From Amorphoplanes digitatis (GTDB lineage Bacteria > Actinomycetota > Actinomycetes > Mycobacteriales > Micromonosporaceae): 64,000 nt of DNA. Below the pieces are notes generated by a model, which worked only from the letters and a program-made list of their open reading frames with translations, was not told the origin of the DNA and made no database searches. Below are positions 59,524 to 64,000 of the stretch, one piece after another. The position numbers were made by a program, and so were the translations under genes. Every line of letters begins with the position of its first letter. Within the stretch, counting starts at the first letter, position 1. Where the stretch lies: positions 4,706,501 to 4,770,500 of the forward strand of contig NZ_JACHNH010000001.1 of NCBI RefSeq assembly GCF_014205335.1, read 5' to 3'.

Positions 59524-59876
59524 CCCAGCCCGTTACCTACGTCGAGCTGAACTCGCCCGACCTGCCCGCGTCCACCGCCTTCTTCCGCGCCGTGTTCGGC
59601 TGGGAACCCCAGCCGTTCGCCGCCCCGGAGTACCTGGTGGCACCGCACGGCGACGGCCCCGGCGTCGACACCGCCCTGCTGACCTCCCGCGACGGGCAAC
59701 CCCGGGCGGTCCCGGTCATCCGGGTCCCGGACCTCGACGCGGCGACGGCGGCGGTCGGCGCGCACGGCGGCACGGTCGTCGTGCCACCGTTCGAGCTGGC
59801 CGGCGTCGGCCGCGGCTGCTACGTCGTCGACCCGGCCGGGCTCCTGCTCGGACTGCACGCCTACGACGCACGCTGA
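59520..59876 (+). CDS. VOC-family (glyoxalase/bleomycin-resistance-like) protein (118 aa)
   Basis: Single vicinal-oxygen-chelate module pair: VTYVELNSPDLPASTAFFRA, VFGWEPQPFAAPEYLVAP, VIRVPDLDAATAAVGAHGGT and CYVVDPAGLLLGLHAYDAR. Such proteins bind a metal or small hydrophobic molecule; the reaction is not predictable here. Translationally coupled to arsR. Its last 16 bases overlap the convergent GNAT gene. Confidence 0.87.
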   Translation: MTQPVTYVELNSPDLPASTAFFRAVFGWEPQPFAAPEYLVAPHGDGPGVDTALLTSRDGQPRAVPVIRVPDLDAATAAVGAHGGTVVVPPFELAGVGRGCYVVDPAGLLLGLHAYDAR

Positions 59877-60364
59877 ACGCGCCCGGTCACCTGCCGTCCC
59901 ATCAGACGGCCGTAATCGGCGAATCCGTGCCGGCCGTAGAAACGGACCGCGCCGGCGTTGCGGTGGTGGATGCCCGCGGACAGGTAGGTGATCCCGTGGT
60001 CCGCCGCCCAGGTCACGGCGGCGTCGATCAGTGCGGCCCCGGCGCCGCGGTCCCGGGCGTCCTCGGCCACGACGGTGTGGATCTGCGCCGCCGACAACTC
60101 CGGGCGAAGGATCTGGTGGTCCGGCGGATCCGGGTTGCGCAGCACCTCGACCATCCCGACGACGTGGCCGGCCAACTCCGCGACAAGGACGGCGTTTCGC
60201 TGTGACCCGTCCGCCAGCATCGCCGTGAAGTGGCGCAGGACCGCGTCCCGGGCCGGCACGCGATACGTTTCCGGGTCGAGTGCGAGATGCGCCTCGGCAT
60301 TGGTGACACGCAGCCGGACGAGAGACTCGACGTCGGCCACGGCCGCTGGTCGTACGGTGATCAA
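59861..60364 (-). CDS. GNAT-family N-acetyltransferase (167 aa)
   Basis: Acetyl-CoA dependent transferase: ITVRPAAVADVESLVRLRVT, LVAELAGHVVGMVEVLRNPD, the core IHTVVAEDARDRGAGAALID (R/Q-x-x-G-x-A variant) and RNAGAVRFYGRHGFADYGRL. TTG at 60364 is chosen since GGAG stands nine bases upstream and the codon overlaps the YCII stop (TTGA), implying coupled translation. The acceptor is unknown. Confidence 0.85.
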   Translation of the reverse strand: MITVRPAAVADVESLVRLRVTNAEAHLALDPETYRVPARDAVLRHFTAMLADGSQRNAVLVAELAGHVVGMVEVLRNPDPPDHQILRPELSAAQIHTVVAEDARDRGAGAALIDAAVTWAADHGITYLSAGIHHRNAGAVRFYGRHGFADYGRLMGRQVTGRVQRAS

Positions 60365-60918
60365 TTCAGCTGTCTCCGCCCGCCGAAGTCCCAATGGTGT
60401 ACCTCCACATCGGAGTACCGGTCCCGGGTCAGAACGGCGCTTGCGCTGTCCGGGTCCGGCGCCCGCACCAGCGACGCCGTCCCCAGCCACGCCGCACCGT
60501 CGTCGGAGAGCAGCGGCCCGTACGCGATCAGGTCGTCCCGGCAGGATGGCACGGCGAGATCGGCGGCCTCACCGGAGCCGAGGCCGAGCACCAGGTACCG
60601 GTCGCCACCCGTGCGGCCTCCCGGGAAGTCCCACATGGTGCGGCCCAGCAGGTTGCGCCACCGGCGCAGCAGTACGTCCCGGTACACGCCGGCCTGGTAG
60701 TTGGGCTCGTCGAAGGCGAACGCGCGGGCGGCGGCGGGATCGGGCAGGTCGACGATGTGCAGGCTGCCGGTCGGCGGGCCGTCGTCGGCGACGAAGGTCG
60801 GGCCGCGGGCGATCAGCTCCGCCTCGTACCGGTCCATGTAGGACCAATGGTCCTCCGCCAGCTCCTGACGCAGCGCCTCGGAGCCCGGCCGGTCACGGTG
60901 GTAGCACAGGAATTCCAC
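60361..60918 (-). CDS. YCII-like protein with two related halves (185 aa)
   Basis: Cytoplasmic. The first half, MEFLCYHRDRPGSEALRQEL to FAFDEPNYQAGVYRDVLLRR, is a typical YciI-like dimeric alpha-beta barrel with a conserved DDGPPTGSLHIVDLPD segment. The second half (YLVLGLGSGEAADLAVPSCR, DDLIAYGPLLSDDGAAWLGT) repeats the fold. Function unknown. It is coupled to the GNAT gene downstream. Confidence 0.82.
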   Translation of the reverse strand: MEFLCYHRDRPGSEALRQELAEDHWSYMDRYEAELIARGPTFVADDGPPTGSLHIVDLPDPAAARAFAFDEPNYQAGVYRDVLLRRWRNLLGRTMWDFPGGRTGGDRYLVLGLGSGEAADLAVPSCRDDLIAYGPLLSDDGAAWLGTASLVRAPDPDSASAVLTRDRYSDVEVHHWDFGGRRQLN

Positions 60919-60930
60919 CGCGGCAGTCTT

Positions 60931-61665
60931 TCACCACTCGAAGAGTGCGTTGAACAGTGGCCAGCTGACCCAGTCGGCCAGCCACGTCGGGTCCAGCTGG
61001 TTGAAGGCGGCCGGGCGCGCCGGGTCGCAGGCGGGCCAGTACGTGGTCAGCCAGCGTTGCTCCGCACCGTACAGGCGATCCCAGCGCGGCCGGACCACCC
61101 CGGTCACGGCCCGCTGCCGTGCCTCGTCGCCGGCCGCGTGGCGGCCGAGATAGCAGACGGCCGAGAGGATCTTCGACTGGAAGGACAAGGCGCGCTCGTC
61201 CATGTCGAAAAGCGGAATTCGGGAGCGGACCTCCAGGCGGCGCCGCAGCTCCGCCAGGACCGCCGGCTGTGCCCGGTCGTCGCCGGCGCTGGCCAGCGCC
61301 AGCAGCGCGTCGCCCCGGACCTCGTCGTCGGGGTCGGCGAGGGCACGCGCGTACACGTCGGTGGCCGCGACGCCCGCCCGCTTCGCGAGGGCGATGAGCG
61401 CGCAGAGGCGCACGGCCGCCGACATGCCGGGCCGCAGGGCGATGTCGCCCAGAACCGCGGACCCGTCCGGCCCGTCCGCCTCGCCGAGCGCGGCGACCAG
61501 GCCGCAGAAGCGTTCCTCGTCCGAGGTCGCCGCGAGGGCGGCCAGCAGGGCGCGCTCACCGGGCGCGCCCGCGCCGACGGCGCCCGTGAGCGCCGCCTCG
61601 AACGCGTCGTGGTCGGCGGCGTCACCGAGCCCGGCGTCGAGGTCCACCGTCCGCACCTCCGGCAT
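60931..61665 (-). CDS. HEAT-repeat protein (244 aa)
   Basis: Soluble, all-helical. Repeats are visible as MSAAVRLCALIALAKRAGVA, DPDDEVRGDALLALASAGDD and similar units, ending in a Trp-rich tail (WLADWVSWPLFNALFEW). A scaffold or binding role is likely; no catalytic motif. ATG at 61665 (MPEVRTVDL) is chosen over an extension to 61701. It starts 9 bases from the divergent cupin gene start. Confidence 0.75.
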   Translation of the reverse strand: MPEVRTVDLDAGLGDAADHDAFEAALTGAVGAGAPGERALLAALAATSDEERFCGLVAALGEADGPDGSAVLGDIALRPGMSAAVRLCALIALAKRAGVAATDVYARALADPDDEVRGDALLALASAGDDRAQPAVLAELRRRLEVRSRIPLFDMDERALSFQSKILSAVCYLGRHAAGDEARQRAVTGVVRPRWDRLYGAEQRWLTTYWPACDPARPAAFNQLDPTWLADWVSWPLFNALFEW

Positions 61666-61674
61666 GATGGGGCG

Positions 61675-62132
61675 GTGACCTATCCACCTCCGCTGTATCA
61701 CGGGGAAGAGGCGAGATCAGCGCCCGCTACCGGCCGGACGCCACCGCGCCGGAGCTGGTCTACCCGAACGGTACCCGCGTGCACTACCTGTCCACCGGCG
61801 CCTCGACCGGCGGGCTGTTCGGGCTGTACCGGTGGGAGTGCGGGCCGGGCGTGACCGGGCCGGACCCCCACTTCCACCGCTTGATCACCGAGTCGTTCTA
61901 CATCCTGGCCGGCACCATGCGCATCTACGACGGCAGCCGCTGGATTCCCGCCCCGGCCGGCGGGATACACGGGTTCAAGAACGAGTCCGGGCAGCCGGCC
62001 TCGATGCTGCTGCACTTCTCGCCGGGTGCGCCGCGCGAGGGGTACTTCGAGGGCCTGGTCGGTGTCGCGGGGCTGACCGAGGAGGAACGCGCCGCGTTCT
62101 ACCTGGAGCACGACAACAACTGGCTACGCTGA
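61675..62132 (+). pseudogene. Cupin-domain protein, frame broken by an apparent 1-base deletion
   Basis: GTG at 61675 opens VTYPPPLYHGEEA; the continuation (GEISARYRPDATAPELVYPN, then GTRVHYLSTGASTGGLFGLY) is in the next frame. One extra G near 61708-61711 would join them into a protein of about 152 aa. The cupin motifs are intact: PDPHFHRLITESFYILAGTM (metal His/Glu) and GGIHGFKNESG. A shorter frame from GTG 61779 (117 aa) contains the whole cupin core and may be what a gene caller reports. Whether the shift is real or a sequencing error cannot be told here. Confidence 0.75.
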
Positions 62133-62495
62133 CGCGTCGTCCCGCCCGAGTGCGGCGCGGACGGCCTCGGGTGAGCGGGCGATGGACGCGGTGTCGTCCG
62201 CCGTGATGATCGGGCGCTGGATCAGGACCGGGTGCGCGGCGAGGGCGGCGATCCAACGGTCGCGGTCGGCGTCCGCGCGCGGCCAGCCGGCGAGGCCGAG
62301 CTGCTCGGCGAGCGGTTCGCCCAGCCGCGCGATGTGCCAGGGCTCCATCTCGAGGTGGGCGAGGACCTCGTTGAGCTCCTCGACGGTCGGCGGCTGCTCC
62401 AGGTAGTACCGGACGGTGTAGTCGGCCTGCTCGGCGTCGAGGATCGTCACGGCGCTCCGGCACTTCGAGCACTCGGGGTTGATCCAGATCTCCAT
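62124..62495 (-). CDS. ArsC/Spx-family thioredoxin-like protein (123 aa)
   Basis: N-terminal active-site loop MEIWINPECSKCRSAVTILD has a CxxC (Cys9, Cys12) where arsenate reductases have a single Cys. ArsC landmarks follow: ARLGEPLAEQLGL and HPVLIQRPIITADD with the conserved Arg-Pro. Annotation pipelines call this arsenate reductase; a thiol-redox or regulatory role is equally possible, and no other ars gene is nearby. Its first 49 bases overlap the histidine kinase gene's 3' end. Confidence 0.85.
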   Translation of the reverse strand: MEIWINPECSKCRSAVTILDAEQADYTVRYYLEQPPTVEELNEVLAHLEMEPWHIARLGEPLAEQLGLAGWPRADADRDRWIAALAAHPVLIQRPIITADDTASIARSPEAVRAALGRDDASA

Positions 62496-64000
62496 CGGTC
62501 CTCCGTTGACGTGTCCGCGGTTTCGGCCGCCGACTCTTCCAGAAGAGCCCGTCGCGCGGCGTGCAGGGCGGCGTCGACCGCGCGCAGCAGGCCGTCGGCG
62601 GTGAAGGGCTTCTCAATGAAGGCGATGTCCGGGTCGAGGACGTTCTGGCTGCCGAGCAGGCCGTCGCTGTAGCCGGACATGAAGAGGACGGGCAGGCCGG
62701 GATGGCGCTGCCCGAGCAGTTCGACGAGCCGCGGCCCGGACATCTCCGGCATGATGACGTCGGTCAGGACCATGTCGCAGCCCTCTTGTTCGTCGAGGGT
62801 GAGCGCCTCCGGTCCGCTCACCGCCAGCTGGACCTGGTATCCGCCCTCGGTGAGGATGCGGGCGACGATGCGTCCCAGCGCCGGTTCGTCCTCGACGACC
62901 AGGACGGTCTCACCCTGTCCGCGGGGTACGGCCGCCGTCGACGCGGGCGTGGCGGCGCCGGCGGCGGGTTCCGTGACCAGCGGGAGGTACACCCGGAAGG
63001 TGGTGCCGACACCCGGCTCCGAGTAGACGTTGATGCCCCCGCCCGCCTCGGTGACCACGCCGTACACGGTGGCCAGGCCGAGCCCGGTTCCCCGGCCGTG
63101 CGGTTTCGTGGTGTAGAACGGCTCGAAGATGTGCCGGGCGACCTCGGGTGCCATGCCCTCGCCGGTGTCGCAGACCAGGAGCCGCGCGTACGTTCCCGCG
63201 CCGAGCGGGGGCTGCGTGTGTATCTGGTGCTCGTCCAGGGTGGCGATGCCGGCCTCGATCACCAGGGTGCCGCCGCCGGGCATCGCGTCGCGGGCGTTGA
63301 GGCTGAGGTTCAGCAGGATCTGCTGGATCTGGCCGGGGTCGGCGTGGATGGTGAGCGGTGCCGGTGAGTCCTTGGTGATCAGCTGGATGTGTTCGCCGAT
63401 GGTGCGCCGCAGCATGGCCTCCACCTCGTCGATGGACGCGTTGAGGTCCATGTCGTGCGGCTGGATGGTGTCGCCGCGGGTGAAGACGAGCAGCTGGTGG
63501 GTCAGGCTGATGGCCCGGTCGGCCGCCCGCCGCACGTTCTCCAGGTCGGCCTGCACGCCGGGGTTGCCCTCGCTCTGCTCGGCGGCGAACGCGGTGTAGT
63601 TGACGATGATGGCGAGGATGTTGTTGAAGTCGTGTGCGACGCCACCGGCGAGCTTGCCGAGGCTCTCCATGCGCTGGGCCTGGTGGGTCCGCTCCTCGAT
63701 GAGCCGCCGGCGCTCCGCCGCGGCCTTCGCGGACCGGATGTCGCGGCCGACGAACGCGAAACCGATGATGCTGCCGTGGCTGTCCGTGACCGGTGTGGCG
63801 CTGACGGAGACGTCGAGCGGCGTGCCGTCCTTGTGCACCCGCCTGGCGTCGTACTGCACGCGTTCGCCCCTGGCGAGCCGGGCGGCGACCTCCTGCTGGT
63901 CGCGCCGGTTGACGGCGTCGGCGATCATCGAGAGCCGGCGGCCCAGCGCCTCGGCCGCGGTGTGCCCGAAGAGCCGCTCGGCGCCGCCGTTCCAGGCGGT
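62447..64000 (-). CDS. Hybrid sensor histidine kinase with PAS and receiver domain, 5'-truncated
   Basis: The frame is open to the window edge, so the N-terminus (and any further PAS or TM sensor) is missing. In order: end of a PAS domain (WNGGAERLFGHTAAEALGRR; VHKDGTPLDVSVSATPV), HisKA with the phospho-His in KLAGGVAHDFNNIL, HATPase with N box NLSLNARDAM, G1 DTGEGM and G2 GRGTGLGLATVYG, then a REC domain with phospho-Asp in MVLTDVIMPEMSG and Lys in FIEKPFTADG. This is a phosphorelay-type NtrB-like kinase. The output partner is not in the window. Confidence 0.93.
   Translation of the reverse strand, partial: TAWNGGAERLFGHTAAEALGRRLSMIADAVNRRDQQEVAARLARGERVQYDARRVHKDGTPLDVSVSATPVTDSHGSIIGFAFVGRDIRSAKAAAERRRLIEERTHQAQRMESLGKLAGGVAHDFNNILAIIVNYTAFAAEQSEGNPGVQADLENVRRAADRAISLTHQLLVFTRGDTIQPHDMDLNASIDEVEAMLRRTIGEHIQLITKDSPAPLTIHADPGQIQQILLNLSLNARDAMPGGGTLVIEAGIATLDEHQIHTQPPLGAGTYARLLVCDTGEGMAPEVARHIFEPFYTTKPHGRGTGLGLATVYGVVTEAGGGINVYSEPGVGTTFRVYLPLVTEPAAGAATPASTAAVPRGQGETVLVVEDEPALGRIVARILTEGGYQVQLAVSGPEALTLDEQEGCDMVLTDVIMPEMSGPRLVELLGQRHPGLPVLFMSGYSDGLLGSQNVLDPDIAFIEKPFTADGLLRAVDAALHAARRALLEESAAETADTSTEDRWRSGSTPSARSAGAP

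Noticed and set aside
62124..62495. Arsenate resistance function
   Set aside because: The active site has CxxC rather than the single-Cys ArsC loop and no arsenite pump or ars regulator lies nearby; kept only as an ArsC-family fold.
1..64000. CRISPR arrays, tRNA, rRNA and RiPP precursor or phage genes
   Set aside because: No regularly spaced repeats, tRNA cloverleaf ends, conserved rRNA segments, precursor-peptide/maturation pairs or phage structural genes were recognised.

Overview
The window is very GC-rich, with GTG and TTG starts, stop-start overlaps (ATGA, GTGA, TTGA) and purine-rich Shine-Dalgarno sites. It carries families typical of mycelial actinobacteria: an ECF42-type sigma factor with a DGPF protein, a mycothiol-enzyme-like DinB protein, a latex-clearing protein, a GlxA-like copper radical oxidase and several LacI regulators with HAAT or sugar ABC operons. 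A high-GC actinobacterium, perhaps of the Micromonosporaceae (Actinoplanes-like), is the best guess. No rRNA, tRNA, CRISPR array, transposase or integrase was seen; the window is ordinary chromosome with a few decayed genes.

Layout. 1-4.8 kb: end of a CDF metal transporter, a YtrA-type GntR regulator with its operator and a frameshifted membrane protein, then PilZ, hypothetical and DUF4132 genes. 5-12 kb: secreted tripeptidyl-aminopeptidase-like hydrolase, aldo/keto reductase, two unknowns, ECF42 sigma plus DGPF protein, secreted S15-type hydrolase. 12.2-16.2 kb: latex-clearing protein (Lcp), tandem TetR regulator, truncated DinB protein, S41 peptidase. 16.2-29.3 kb: a regulon governed by two LacI proteins. 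One operon encodes a HAAT-type ABC importer, a secreted LamG protein and a secreted PQQ-type sugar dehydrogenase with a C-terminal DUF1080-like domain. A second encodes Gfo/Idh/MocA, DUF993 and a TIM-barrel isomerase. The two promoters share an identical 12-base operator.

29.3-39 kb: enoyl-reductase-like protein, secreted M1 peptidase with an inserted domain, membrane protein, a small membrane ORF on the opposite strand, DUF6461 protein, serine hydrolase, S15 peptidase and a small conserved protein. 39-47 kb: a five-gene translationally coupled operon (processive GT2, PMT-type glycosyltransferase, Dpm1-GtrA fusion, copper radical oxidase, small secreted protein). It lies between a complete alpha/beta-hydrolase gene and a decayed 3'-terminal copy of that gene in the same orientation.

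47.2-57.3 kb: a GGDEF-EAL protein, then a LacI regulator divergent from a sugar ABC importer (no ATPase gene), a GH127 beta-L-arabinofuranosidase-like enzyme and a serine hydrolase. 57.3-64 kb: remnant of a glycoside hydrolase, FAD monooxygenase divergent from ArsR-VOC with a perfect palindrome between them, GNAT, YCII-like and HEAT-repeat proteins, a frameshifted cupin, an ArsC-like protein and a hybrid histidine kinase cut by the window edge.

Together the region looks specialised for extracellular polymer and sugar use (rubber, arabinofuranosides, an oxidised sugar), secreted proteolysis, and building or oxidising a surface glycan.
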